A stretch of DNA of 64,000 nt from Tipula vernalis (GCA_958295665.1 OY282558.1:66142789-66206788), one strand, 5' to 3'; counted from the first letter of the stretch, positions 34,471-46,320 are shown. Notes: generated from the letters alone by a model not told the origin. Program-made: numbers and translations.

Positions 34471-37265
34471 TTGACATAAATTTGATTGAATTTTGGATTG
34501 TGAGTAGAGTTCGATATTAAGTATAACTATTCTTTATCAATTTTAAAAGGAATAGTCTGCAATTCTGGCCACAATTTTAAATAGGCAGGTCTAATCGAAA
34601 GAGTTATCATGTAATTGTGGTTAAATCAATTCAAGTCCAATTTGATTGAAATTTATAATGGGAATGCATTAATTGAATTTTGAAGATAATTTCAAATAGT
34701 TTGAAATTTGTTTCTTACACAAATATATAGAATAGTTAGAATTTGAAAATATTTCAATTTTAAGTTTGATAAGAAACATTGAGTGAAATTTAAGAATTTC
34801 TACTTAATTTATTAATTAATTAGAAATTTAATTTCTTTCATAATTGAATTAATTTAGTCATAATTGAATTAATTTAGTTAATTTTTTCCTATCAAACTAA
34901 ATCAAATTACTCAAAAATTTGATATACATTTCCTCATGAAATTGATTTCGTTTTAAAAAGCACAATTAAATGTTGCTAGATTGAGCAAACTAAATTTAAA
35001 TTTGATTGAATTGTGTTAGAGTTCGATCAATTGAATTAAATTAAATTTGAATTAAATTTGATACGAAGGTATTAAATTTGAATTAAGTTGTAGGCGATTG
35101 AATGTATGTCTATCTATCTCTATATAGTTTGAAAATAGTTTGTTACACAAATATATAGAATAGTGAAAATTTGATAATATTTCAATTTTAAAATATATTT
35201 TCTAAAAGTATTTTAGGTCGAATTTGAATGAGTTTGATAAGAAACATTAAATGAATCCAAGTATTTTATACTTACTTTAAATTTAGAACATTGAGTGAAA
35301 TTTAAAAGTAATATCCACCTAATTTGATTAGAATTTGAATAAGTTTGACTAGATTTTGAATCGAACAAATTTAATTTGAGCGTAATAAATTTAGACTAGT
35401 TTAAAAATTCAGTTAGCGAATTTGACTATAATTTGAATTAGTTTAGAAATAGCTTTAATTGTATTGTTATCCAAAATTGAATGGAGTTTGAATAGTGAAA
35501 ATAAAAAATAAATAATACACCATTCCATAAATATAATTCTTGAAGTTCACTAGCAATTTCAATAAAATTGTTTGAAAGGATGGACTTTTTCTTTATTTGA
35601 AGAGGATTGAAATTTGATTTAAACAAAATAAAATTTGAACATAAATTTTGTTGACTGTCTTAATGAAATTGTTTCAGTTTTAGGAAGTACAATTAAAAAG
35701 TTGCTAGTTTTAGTAAATTAAATGTAAATTTGATCGGAGTTTGAATTGTGATCTATTCTTTGTCAACTTTAAAGGGAATGTTCAGAATTTGAATAAGTTT
35801 GACGAGAATTTGAATCGAACAAATTTAATTTGAACGTAATAAATTTAGGCTAGTTTAAAAAATTCTGTTTAGCGAATTTGACTACAATTTGTATTAGTTT
35901 AGAAATAGCTTTATTTGTATTGATATCCAAAATTGAATGCGGTTTGAATTGTGAAAATAAAAAAAAATAATACACCATTCCTTAAATATAATTTTTGAAG
36001 CTTACTAGCAATGTTTATTTCAATAAAATTGTTTGAAAGGATGAACTTTTCTTTATTTGAAGAGGATTGACTAAAATTGGATTTAAACAAAATAAAATTT
36101 GGACGTAAATTTGTTGACTGTCTTAATGAAATTGTTTTAGTTTTAGGAAGAACAATTAAAAGTTGCTAGTTCTAGTAAATTAAATGTAAATTTGATAGGA
36201 GTTTGAATTGTGATCTATTCTTTGTCAACTTTAAAGGGAATGTTCAGAATTTGAATAAGTTTGACGAGAATTTAAATCGAACAAATTTAATTTGAGCTTA
36301 ATATAAATTCAAGCTAATTTGGGCTTAAAAAAAAAATCATCGCTTTTGATTATATTTAACAAAATCCAATATTAAATGGAGTTTGAATGCTTACGTGCAA
36401 TTTTTATTCCAATAAAATTATTTGAAAGGACGAACTTTCGAAATCTAGAAACTTGACCGAAATTAAACTGAACTACGAATATAACGAAGTTTGATTGGGA
36501 ATTACAATTTAATTTAAATTGCTATTAATTTGTACTCAACTTCCTAAATAGCGTTCAAATTTAATTTTGTTTATATCAAATTGTTGTCATATTGATGTTA
36601 CACGATTTATTTAAACAGAAAAATATTAAAATCAAGAGAACAAAAGAACTAATGCCATTTTAGATGGTTCAATTAAAAAATGGTTAGTTTGAATTAACTA
36701 ATATTAAATTTGATTGAAGTTTGAATTGTAATTTAAGCTCAAGATAAATCAATTTTTTTAACAAAAATGGAATATTATATGCGATTCTAACAAAAAAATC
36801 AATTTGAGTAGAATTTGATATCAACATATTAATTTGAATATAAATGGAAGCGAGTTTGAAGGAAGTTTAATACAGTGATTTAGGTTAAAATAGAAGTTTA
36901 CATTTTGTAAGAGTTAACAATACTGTAAATCAACATATTGAGTTTAATTAGAATTAGGTTTGAAAAGAGTTTGATAAGGAGGACATTTTAATCAAATTTC
37001 GAAAGAACAATTAACAAAGGCTGTTGAAGTAAATGAAGTTTCAATTTCAATGAATTGAATGAAGAAATTTGAATCGTATTTTAGAATCGTGGTTTTGAGT
37101 GTTGAAATTGAGGCATATTTGAATGAAGTTTGAAACGAAAATAATATTACGGAAAGTAACCGCCATCATATATAACATCAACGAACATTTATGAAATTTC
37201 CACAACATGAACATCCTTAAACAAACAACACATATCTAATTAACAATATAAGGTCTAACAATCAT
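34471..37265 (+). repeat. Large tandem duplication, copy 2 (with an extra internal duplication)
   Basis: Second copy of the preceding segment. It is longer because a block of about 450 bp, occurring once in copy 1 (about 32925-33200; TTTGACTACAATTTGAATTAG, ACACCATTCC, TTGAAGAGGATTGA), occurs twice here (about 35365-35640 and 35815-36090). Both copies end with GGAAAGTAACCGCCATCAT and CTTAAACAAACAACAC. No open frame of interest. Confidence 0.85.
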
Positions 37266-37632
37266 AAACCTAATTAATTTCTAACAATGCCGTATGCTTC
37301 CTCGAGGTATCCGCACACACAAAATAAACAAACAAACAAAAACACTTTAATTAGTCTTAACAATTTTCTATCGCTCGATCATAATTTAACCGAACATAAA
37401 ACCTAAACGACTCATCTCTAATGCTGTAACTAACATCTCTCATTAATCTAATTTTTTTTGTAATTTTTTCTTTTTTCTTTTATTTTATTTTAGATTTAGA
37501 TTTTTTAGGATTAGATTTTTTTTTTTTTTTTTTTTTTAAATGTTAGCTGACATTTTGTTAATTAAATTAATTAAAGTTGACGATTTATTTGTAAAAAGTA
37601 TTTTCTCTTTCTCTCACCAATTTTTGTTTTAG
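37266..37632. other. End of the large intron, before exon 37633
   Basis: AT-rich with two long T runs (about 37450-37540), then a pyrimidine-rich stretch (TTTCTCTTTCTCTCACC) and the TTTTAG acceptor. Confidence 0.6.
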
Positions 37633-37797
37633 ATTTTGACATAAATTATTTCTGGCAATGGACCGATTTTCAATCATATTTAGATTTTATGTTGCTGGTG
37701 TGGGTCGTTGGTGCGGCCGTAACATACATTATGTTAAATGTTGTATGGTTTATGGAATCAATTGGATTTTTAGCTGTGTTTACTGAAGCAATGTTAG
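37633..37797 (+). CDS. SLC66A2: SLC66A2-like, exon for TM4-TM5 and start of the second PQ-loop
   Basis: 165 bp after TTTTAG. With the G of 13680 it starts Asp-Phe-Asp and encodes FDINYFWQWTDFQSYLDF, then a hydrophobic helix (MLLVWVVGAAVTYIMLNVV) and WFMESIGFLAVFTEAML. Human SLC66A2 has DFDPHHFWQWSSF and ETLGFLAVLTEAMLG at the same places, the strongest match in the window. It ends after the first base of a Gly codon, before GTATGG. Two membrane helices are evident. The junction with 13680 spans a 23,952-bp intron packed with transposons. Confidence 0.95.
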
Positions 37798-37880
37798 GTA
37801 TGGTGGACAACAATTTTTTTTAAATCTGTAAATAACAAAATTATATTTTCTAATTATACATTTCTAATGTGCATTTATAG

Positions 37881-38035
37881 GACTTCCACAATTTTTGCGA
37901 AATTACAAAAATAAATCGACATATGGAATGAGTATTTGTATGGTGATTATGTGGACCGCTGGTGATCTATTTAAGACTGTTTATTTTATTTTAAGAAAAT
38001 CACCCACCCAATTTTATATTTGCGGTGCATTACAG
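37881..38035 (+). CDS. SLC66A2: SLC66A2-like, exon with the second PQ-loop motif and TM6
   Basis: 155 bp after an 83-bp intron (TTATAG acceptor at 37879-37880; GTAAAT donor at 38036). The split Gly is completed and the exon encodes LPQFLRNYKNKSTYGMS, the second PQ-loop motif, then MVIMWTAGDLFKTVYFIL (TM6) and KSPTQFYICGALQ. Human SLC66A2 has VPQLYRNHRHQSTEGMS and VLMWTSGDAFKTAYF here. The Pro-Gln pair is the hallmark of the PQ-loop/SWEET/KDEL-receptor superfamily and acts as a helix hinge in studied members. The exon ends in phase 0. Confidence 0.95.
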
Positions 38036-39790
38036 GTAAATTGGAACACATTTTTTATTTATTTTTTATTTTTAACAATCGTTTATGGTTGTTGAACAAT
38101 TATTGAATATGATATAATTGTTTCAATTCGCTGAGTTTTGTATTGTTCAGATCGGCGAATGGTGCGATAATTTTATGATGGAGTAATTTAATTTGATTTA
38201 GGTGAGTGTTTTTGTGAAGTGTCATTTACTTTACGGTTGGTTGATTTGTTAACAGGTTTTTGTGTTTTTTCCTTCCGAATTTTTGTGCCATTTTGTCGTT
38301 TTAATGGATTTTTGGTTATTTTTTTGAACAGCAGCAATTTATATGTGTCATTCCAAAACTTTATGGAGGTGAGGGTAAACCCAGCATGTAAATTCATCAA
38401 ACAACTAATTCAGTTTAACGTACTCGATGCCTTTCTCGGATAGCTGTAATTGATAGAGCCTCGAGGCAAAACTCAATTTAAGCACCTGGTACCTCATTAA
38501 TCCTAAGGGTGGATAAGTTTATTTTTGATTCGTTCTAGTCGAACAAGGTTTAACCCCCTTACACAATAAAATGTAAATAGGTCAAACATAGTGTTATATT
38601 AATTTAACGAGATATGGTGTTAGACTCTCTCCGCTCCGTTCCACTTTTTGTTTAGTTTTTACGATATTCTTAAATTGTAAACCACTTCGTTGCTGTTCGG
38701 TATATAGATTCGCGGTTGATTTTTCCATTCGGGGTTTTGGTAACTTGACCGTGCGCTAGTGATTCATCTAATTCTTTAACCACCCTAACAAGACTCGTTG
38801 TATTCTGTAAGTCTTGAATTATTAGCAGAATCGTATAAATTTAGGTGTTTTTGTCTCATAGAATCAGCGGAGGAATTGTCAAAATTTGTTCAACAAAAGG
38901 GAATTTAAATAAAAAGCAATATTTGCGTCAAATGTTGTACGATGTTCTATATGACATGAATGATTTTTCTCAAATATCCTTAGTGTCACTTGATTGATCG
39001 GCCATAAAAATAATAAGCAATTTTTGCATCAAATATTGGCTATGAGCCAGGTAACATAAAGCCGACTACTCCGGTGAAACATTTTATTCACGAGAAGGAC
39101 TAACGTTCGATAACAGCGAACAGGTCAGTTTGGTGTATGTACACCAAACATCGATATGCTACAAGGTATCTGCCTCTGGCATGATTGGGACATCTAGGCA
39201 TTGGAATTTTAGTAATCTTAGATATTCGGAGACACTTTTGTGTTCATATCATTTTTTTTATTGATGCCCGGGCCAAATATCGACCTAATAAAATTTTATT
39301 TAAAATATCACGACTTATTAATCTAAGTCCCGGCCGTATTTAGTCTTTTAATGAAAGAATAAATCTAGAAAAGTTAGAAAGCGAAAGCTGAGATTATTAA
39401 AGGATTCGTTATTTTTGACAAAATTGACTTTTGGCTCAACTAACACTCGATCTGATGAATTTGGCTTCAAAGGATCACGAATAATTCGTCCAAACTAAAT
39501 GTATGAGTCGTTACCCATTCATATCAGTCCTCTCTTGTCTAGAAATGGCGTTAGACTATTTAATGTTTTATTGGTGACGGCCAATGTTGTGCATCTAGTC
39601 TTTAGGACCCTCAAAGCAAACATCTGACCGCGGAATCTATAGGTAGATTTTAAAGGCTATTTTGATTCGTCACTTGCAACGCATAGATAGATCTGCAAGA
39701 CATTCGAAATATTGGGTTTTGATTTAATTCAACAAAGTGTAATCTGTGGTTGAGACTAATAAAACTGGGTGACAATTTTTATCTGATTTA
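38036..39790. other. Intron sequence, no gene seen
   Basis: First part of the 8692-bp intron. Less AT-rich than elsewhere. A motif around CGATCTGATGAATTTG (39450) recurs near 45123, so parts of a dispersed repeat may be present on both sides of the LOA element. No coding region recognised. Confidence 0.4.
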
Positions 39791-40180
39791 TTTGAGCAAT
39801 AAAATCAGACAATAATTTTGTCGGTAGCAATTCCCGCAATGCTTATAGTTTTGATGGAAGGATGAAATGTTCATCCCACCAAAATTTTGCAGTTTCAATC
39901 TTCACAGATGTTGACAGAAAGTGTTGGCCGATGAAATGGGAAGACCTTCTATTCGTAACGGATAGAAAATATGAAACAGTTCAGATAGCACGGCTCTTTC
40001 GGTGATTCTGTCATGGTTTGTATATGGTGCATTTATGGTGAAAAAATGTACACCACGAAGTTAGCTACATGAGTGGAATATGTAACCAATTGGTTGCTGG
40101 GTTCGTAACCCTGCGGGTAAATGCCTGCCCTGTAAACCAAAATTATTGCCCTGTGAACCATTTTGGTTATATTATGTTGG
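39791..40180 (+). repeat. Direct repeat flanking the LOA LINE, left copy
   Basis: Starts TTTGAGCAATAAAATCAGA and ends ATTATGTTGG exactly where LINE sequence begins. It matches 44467-44793 over most of its length (shared: TGGCCGATGAAATGGGAAGA, ACCAATTGGTTGCTGGGTTC, GCCCTGTGAACCATTTTGG). It is about 60 bp longer because of an extra segment near 39985-40070. The copies differ at a number of sites. It may be an unusually long target-site duplication. Confidence 0.8.
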
Positions 40181-40274
40181 TAGGTTAGATTAGGTTAGGT
40201 TGGAGTGGCTGCTTATGCACACTTAGACCGATGACGGTCCATTGTGATACCACAGAACATATCCCCTTTTACCC

Positions 40275-42950
40275 CTATTGGAACCATTTCGAGCTACTTA
40301 TGTAGCGTAAGACATCACGCTCTTTACTGTTTTCGAGATCCGAGAGGCAGTCCATCCTGAACTTACCTAAGTGTTTGTGCCTTCTGAGAGCCAATGCTGG
40401 ACACGAGCAAAAGAAGTGGACCAACGTCTCTTCCTCCTCTTCGTCCAAGCAGCTTCTACAGAAGTCATTAGCCTCCAGACCCAGCCTTCTTGCATGTTCT
40501 CCAAAAAGGCAGTGTCCCGTGAGAATTCCTACGACCGTTCTTAATTCATGTCTGAGTAGGGATATTAATGACCTAGTGCGCCCCAAGTCCAGCTTTGGCT
40601 AAACTTGTCTTGCAACTCTACAGGTGAGGGTGTTAGACCACCTTTCCCCCGCTGAGGATAGCGCCTGCTTCCCAAGTGCTTGTCTCAGCGCTGTGATAGG
40701 CCTCCCCAGACTTGCCCTTTTCGGTTGCAGCTGGAGAGTCGTTCCATGCCTAGCAAGTTCATCCGCCCTGCAGTTCCCCATGACGCCCGAGTGACCTGGG
40801 ACCCAGATTACCTGGATATTGAAATGCTCACCCATCTCATTTAGAGATGAGTGACAACTCAACGCCACCCGTGACGCCAAAGACACCGATTCTAACGACC
40901 GGATCGTGGCTTGACTGTCCACATAGATTGTGATATCATCTGAGGATACCACATTATGCTTCAACCACGTCATGACCTCCTCAATCGCTAAGACTTAAGC
41001 TTGGTACACGCTGCAGTAATCAGGGAGACGAATAGAAATGTTTACATTTAATTTGTCACAGAATACTCCAGCTCCTACTTTGCCGTCTAGCTTGGAGCCA
41101 TCTGTGAAGAATTGCAACGCTTCGGTTTCCGATAACGGTCTATCCCTGCAGGATTCCCTTGAAGGGAAGGAGGTCCGAAATCGCTTCTCGAAGCGTAGAG
41201 TAGTTTTAATGTAGCCAAGATTCGCCAGTTTATCCTTCAACGATCTAACGATAGTAGAGTGTCCTGTACTAAGACACCTCCACTGAGAGACGGCTGCAAG
41301 TCGTACAGTCGTATTTGCCGCCATCTGTTTGCCAAAAATGTCGACCGGAAGAAGGTGCAACATAACCTCTAAGGCACTTGTCGGTGTCGACCTCAATGCC
41401 CTGCTAACAAGCATATAGGCCGTTCTTTGCACCCTCTCAATCCTACTTTTATAAGTTACCTTGTCCAGAGCTGACCACCAAACACCCACCCCGTACATGA
41501 GTACAGCTCTCACTACAACGGTGTAGAGCCAGTGTAGCAGCTCCGGCTTCAGACCCCATCTATGACCAATGGCGTTCCTAAAGGAGTACAAATCTATAGT
41601 AGCTTTGTTTATTCTCTCCAACATATTGGGCCTCCAACTAAGCTTACTGTCTAAGATAATGTCCAAATATCTAGCTCTATCAGTAAAAGCAAGTCTCATG
41701 CCATTTAAGGTAGGAGGGACAACTACCGGGATTTTGTATTTCTTAGTAAAAAGTACCAGCTCTGTCTTGTACGGGTTAATTCCAAATCCACATTTGCCAG
41801 CCCATTTCGTTACGATGGTAAGCGCGTTCTGCATTACGTATACCATCGTGCTCAGGAATTTCCCGGTAATAGCTAAAGCTACGTCATCTGCGTAAGCGAT
41901 AACTTCAATACCCTCTCCCTCCAATTCTAGTAATAACCCGTTTACTACTATGTTCCAGAGAAGAGGGGGCAGAACCCCCTGCGGGGTTCCCCTAATTACT
42001 CGCCTCTTGATGGTGGAGTCCCCCAACTTCGAGCTAACAATCCTGCTTCTCAGCATATAATTGATTAACCTTCTCACAGGAACGTCCACCTCCAAAAATG
42101 ACAATCCCTCCTTGATTGCCTCCGCTTTCATATTATTAAAGGCGCCCTCTATATCCAGGAAGGCCACCAAACAGAATTCCTTCGAATTAATCGATTTCTC
42201 AATCGTAGACACCAAGGCGTGCAGAGCAGTGTCCACAGATCTACCCTTTGTGTACGCATGCTGAGACGGTGCCCACTTCCTGGCACCTATTTTATCTCTG
42301 ATGTATACATCCAACAGCCTTTCCAAGGTTTTCAAAAGAAAGTATGATAGAGTTATTGGTCTTAGGTCCTTGGGATAGACATGTGAGCTTTTCCCCGCTT
42401 TCAGCATGAACACCACATTGACCTCCGTCCAGTACCTAGGAATATAGCCCAGCTTCAAACACCCTTTGAATATAGCTTCCAGGTAGGGAATAATAATTAC
42501 TGAGTTGTTTTGAAGTTCCGCTGGTATAATTTGATCCGGACCAGCCGATTGAAATGGTTTAAAACCCCTCAGTGCCCATAGGATCCGTTTCCTGGTTACG
42601 ATATCCTCTGTGAACACTGACAGTTATTCCTGATGATTGCTACGCACCAACAGGTCTTCAAAGCTCCCTGGGAAGTGTGTCTTGAAGAGAAGCTCCAGAG
42701 ATTCTCCACTAGAAGCTGCCCAAGATCCATCCGGTTTTATCAAAAAACTCGGACTAGCTGCCATTTTATCACAGAATATTCTCCAAGACCTCCTTTGTGC
42801 CTTTCTTAATTCTTTCTTATAAATTCCGAGTTTCTCCTTATAGGAGTCCCAATTCTGAGTCTCCCTTGTATTTTTGGCTCTGTTAAAGGCTGTCCTACAA
42901 GCCTTACGATAGGTTCCCAGTTCCCTGGACCACCATGCTGGTTTTACCTA
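40275..42950 (-). pseudogene. LOA-clade ORF2 (end of endonuclease, RT, RNase H), broken by stops
   Basis: From about 42950 the linker after the endonuclease reads AWWSRELGTYRKACRTAFNR. The RT follows in one frame (42617-40995): FKPFQSAGPDQIIPAELQ, DLRPITLSYFLLKTLERLL, YTKGRSVDTALHALV, VAFLDIEGAFNNM, TPQGVLPPLLWN and the catalytic AYADDVALAITG (about 41890). RNase H begins at FFTDGSKLDGKVGAG and continues as IYVDSQATIRSL and WVPGHSGVMGN (40599-40973), then a Cys-rich tail. Three in-frame stops interrupt the frame (about 42628, 40995, 40599). The one at 40995 falls exactly where the catalytic Glu of RNase H is expected (YQA-stop-VLAI). Otherwise the frame is unbroken, so decay is recent. Confidence 0.88.
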
Positions 42951-43095
42951 CGTCTAGGCTTAGCCAGTGGGCAGGCAGCGCGAAAGGATCGGTTGAATGC
43001 GCTAGTAACGCTAGCCACCAACGGTCGTCGGGGGCTCCATAGCCCTCGACGGTAACATATCCTCCAATAATTCCCCATATTTGCTCCAGTTGGTC

Positions 43096-43848
43096 CTAGG
43101 GTTCCTGAAGGCTTCCCGCAAGCTTTGCGCCTGACCACACCTCCCCTACTTTGGCTATAGCCTTTTTATATAGATCCACAGATCTAGAGTCCGAGCATGC
43201 AGTCATCTTCACACGCCCTTGATACCATCCCGCATCTCTGCAGGATGGGGGTGGTCCTGGATTTTCTCCCAGGACCTTTAAAAAGACGAGGTTGAGTGCA
43301 TTATACACCAACCTCCATTTTTCCGCCGTGATGCTCCCATCTTCTTGACTTTCGTCAATTACGGCTAGCATCAACACATGCTCCGTCAGGACATTGCTGA
43401 ATAGCTTTGTCCCTAAGTTAGAGGTCAGCTTCGTGTCAGTCAGCAACTTGGCCCGCTTGCTGCCGACTACTTCCACCTCGTCCTGGGACCGCTGTCTTTT
43501 CGACACATGGTCCCTTTCCGAGCTTCCGCAGCCCACAGTGCTCCTTGCCCAAGCTACTAATGTTCTTTGTTCTTCCGTGAGCTGCCTCTCGGGGGTCGCA
43601 GCCCACTTCTCAAGAATTCGGAATGCCGAGCGGCGATTTCTGTACCGCCTTTTCGCCGGAGGAATGTCTCTCGTCTCACTCCCCTGTGCTGCGTTGGTAC
43701 CGCTAACTCCCGGGACTGGTGCCCTAGAGGCAACCACCTTTGCAACCTTAGAGGCCCCACCCGTCTGGTTCGAGGTACCTCCCTTTGCTGATACCGGCTT
43801 TTAAGGAGAGCCGGTGCCCTTGGTTTTCTTATTGTTAGATCCTTCCAT
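43096..43848 (-). pseudogene. LOA-clade ORF1 (DUF4780-like), truncated and fused
   Basis: An ATG at 43848 opens the frame (MEGSNNKKTKGTGSP), but an in-frame TAA (43801-43803) stops it after 15 codons. The same frame continues with KPVSAKGGTSNQTGG, AKRRYRNRRSAFRILEK, TEEQRTLVAWARSTVG, a basic stretch and LMLAVIDESQEDGSITAE, ALNLVFLKVLGENPG and AGWYQGRVKMTACSD. The last blocks resemble the DUF4780 domain of LOA-group ORF1 proteins. At about 43125 it breaks into endonuclease-end sequence in another frame (REAFRNPRTNWSKYGELL), so the C-terminus of ORF1 and most of the endonuclease are deleted. Confidence 0.75.
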
Positions 43849-44466
43849 TTTGATTCCCACGAGTATCGGAGAAATAAAGGTCCGCCTGCACAGAGATCCG
43901 TATACGCAGTAAAGGCTAATTACAACTGGAAGTCGCCAGGTATCCAGAGGGCTCCGTTAGCGACTGGGCCTTGTTAAATGGGCCCCCAGCCTAGTTGGTC
44001 ATCAGCACGGGTCGCTTAACACCTTAATCCAGCCTATTCGGTTTGCTAGCACCCCGGCCTCCCAGCACCCTGTTCCCTCCGCTTCACATTCTCTCTCATT
44101 CACCTATTCACATGGAGAGCCCAATCCAATGGGATCTATTCCATTCTCAGGGTCACCCATTTATAGGGTACGTACCCCACTCATCACCCGCGGAGACTCC
44201 GGAGGTGCAGAGAGGACGTGACGCACAGTCCGCCGTGGTTATTGGTCGATGGTTTTCTGGCGCCATCCGTTCGCCTTTCCATGCTGGGCATCATAGGCAC
44301 TCAGAATTTAATGAACTGAGGTTAACCACTTCCCAGTTCCCTGAGACTCCCACCAGCTGGACTGCGGTTGGGAGCGGCTTATTTAATTCACCGCTAACCT
44401 ACCTATCGATAGGCTGTCCACTATCCAGCACCTGTGACCCCCCGATAGCTGCAGTACGCCACGGGA

Positions 44467-44793
44467 TTTGAGCAACAAGATTAGATAATAATTTTATGGG
44501 TAGCAATTCGCGCAATGCTTATAGTTTTGGTGGAAGGCTGAAATATTCCTCCCACCAAAATTTTGCAGTTTCAATCTTTGCAGATGTTGACAAAAAGTGT
44601 TGGCCGATGAAATGGGAAGACCTTCTATTCGTAATGGATAGAAAATATGAAACAGTCTGTCATGGTGTGTATATTAGCGACATAAGTTGAATATGTAACC
44701 AATTGGTTGCTGGGTTCGTCCCCCTGCGGGTAAATTTCTGCCCTGTAAACCAAACTTGTTGCCCTGTGAACCATTTTGGTTACATTATGTTGG
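44467..44793 (+). repeat. Direct repeat flanking the LOA LINE, right copy
   Basis: Starts TTTGAGCAACAAGATTAGA directly after the LINE 5' end and ends ACATTATGTTGG at 44793. Matches 39791-40180 with scattered differences and lacks about 60 bp found there. Just beyond it (about 44845-44875) AGCTAACTTCATAATGTAC and ATTTTTTCACC are the reverse complement of a segment inside the left copy's extra part, so the original target may have been a repeat with inverted arms. Confidence 0.8.
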
Positions 44794-45544
44794 TAACTCT
44801 GGTTAAATTCTTGTGCGAGTTGAGAATAATTCAACTCATTCAGCTAACTTCATAATGTACATTTTTTCACCAGAATTGTACCATGTACGCAGTTTCAGAT
44901 GTTAAGATTCAGTGTCAATGTAAATAATACTCTCTTCCTAACATCATAACATAAAATACGAACTTTTGTCTCTATAAGGGAAATTTGCTGTGCTGATGTT
45001 CTGTCAAATATGTAACGTCTTATAGACAAAAGCAATTGGGTTTTCTAATCATCAGTGGACAGGAGAAGCGAGAATTTGATTTGGTTGTTTTGACAACATA
45101 GGCTTTCGGGCCAACTAGCATACGATCTGATGAATTTGTATTCACATGAACACGAAATCCATGTGTATTCGATTTTCCGAAAAAAAGGCATCAACTGGAT
45201 TGCTTTCAAGACCGAATCAAAATCATATATGGTACAAAACGACATCAGATACAAAACAGGATATTTCATGATTGACGTTAAATTGGACATTTTATATGAA
45301 GTTCTGGAATGCATCCAACTTGGGTTGCACTTGGCTATTTTTGAACCGATATTTTTATGAAATTCGACATGCACGATTGGAGGGCGATTATAAGTTGCTT
45401 TTTGGATAAAGTTCTGGAATATACCCAATGAGAAAGAACTTGGCTGTTTCTTAACTGATTATGTTGAAATTCGACATGTAGGATGGAAATGAATGCTGAA
45501 ATATAAAGGGCTGAAAGCTCATGAGGTGATCAGAACTTCAGTAT
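44794..45544. other. Intron sequence with a short tandem duplication
   Basis: No gene. AGTTCTGGAATGCATCCAA and ATTCGACATGCA (45300-45372) recur in diverged form as AGTTCTGGAATATACCCAA and ATTCGACATGTA (45411-45478), so there is a tandem repeat of about 110 bp. Frames of 127 and 76 codons overlap here on opposite strands with no recognisable product. Confidence 0.45.
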
Positions 45545-45735
45545 TAAAAATTAATTCAACTTCCAAATCAATCCCTAACTGAACCTCTTAAGTCATTCTT
45601 CAATGCAACCTCCAATTCAATTTACAACTCAACCTGCAACTCAATCCCAACACAATCCTAAACGCAATCACCTAATTAACCGCCAATACAACCCTCAACA
45701 CAATCACCAAATTAGCCCCAAATCAATCTTTAATA
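45545..45735 (-). repeat. AACTCAACC-type degenerate mini-repeat
   Basis: Recurring AACTCAACCT, CAACTCAATCCC and CCTAACGCAATC phrases. The complement (GGTTGAGTT) makes up much longer tracts at 50510-51165 and 59150-59950, so the same simple-sequence family occurs three times in the window, here in the opposite orientation. Confidence 0.6.
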
Positions 45736-45744
45736 ATTCACTTA

Positions 45745-46320
45745 AACCATCATACCATCATATAATCATACCGTGATACTATCAAGCCATGATAACATCA
45801 TACCATCCAATCGTTATACCGTTATTCCGGCATATCATCATACCATCATACTATCATACCACCATCATACCATCATTCTGTGATATATACCGTCACATCA
45901 TTTTACGGACTATCATATATTCAATCATACCATTATAACATTCCATTATACCAATATATGTACCACCATAACATCACACCGTCATATAATCATATATAGC
46001 ATTTTACCACGATACCATCATACCATCATTCCATTATACCATCGTTCTATCATACCATTATACCATCGTACCATCATACCATCATACCAGCATACCATCA
46101 TACCATTGTACCATCATACCATCAAATCATCATCATACCACCATACGACCATACCACCATACCATCATACCATCATACCTTCATACCATCGTACCAGCAT
46201 ACCGTCATACCATCATACCATCAAACCATCACCATCATACCACCATACGATCATACCACCATACCATTATACCATCACACCGTTATACCATCATATCACC
46301 ATACCATCATATCATCATTA
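45745..46320 (+). repeat. ACCATCAT microsatellite of about 575 bp
   Basis: Degenerate tandem copies of the 8-mer ACCATCAT with variants ACCACCAT, ACCGTCAT and ACCATTAT. The frame at 46106-46321 translates to Tyr-His-His-Thr-Ile-Ile-Pro-Ser repeats and is a by-product. It lies in the last intron of the host gene. Confidence 0.92.

Larger units (their letters stand above)
40181..44466 (-). mobile_element. LOA-clade non-LTR retrotransposon with internal deletion
   Basis: A LINE on the - strand. Its 3' end lies at about 40181 (complement of TAGGTTAGATTAGGTTAGG) and its 5' end at about 44466, both touching the direct repeats. In element order: a 5' UTR of about 600 bp, ORF1 with a DUF4780-like domain, the last part of the endonuclease, reverse transcriptase and RNase H. 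RNase H at the end of ORF2 together with this ORF1 type points to the LOA clade (I superfamily). GC content is about 50%, in contrast to the host intron. A deletion fuses ORF1 to the end of the endonuclease. Confidence 0.85.

Noticed and set aside
40100..40145. tRNA-like B-box phrase (GGGTTCGTAACCC) suggesting a SINE or tRNA
   Set aside because: No A box, no cloverleaf, and the second copy (near 44715) reads GGGTTCGTCCCCC, which breaks the stem.
44496..44690. 64-codon frame in the direct repeat flanking the LOA LINE
   Set aside because: The other copy of the repeat does not keep the frame, so coding is unlikely.
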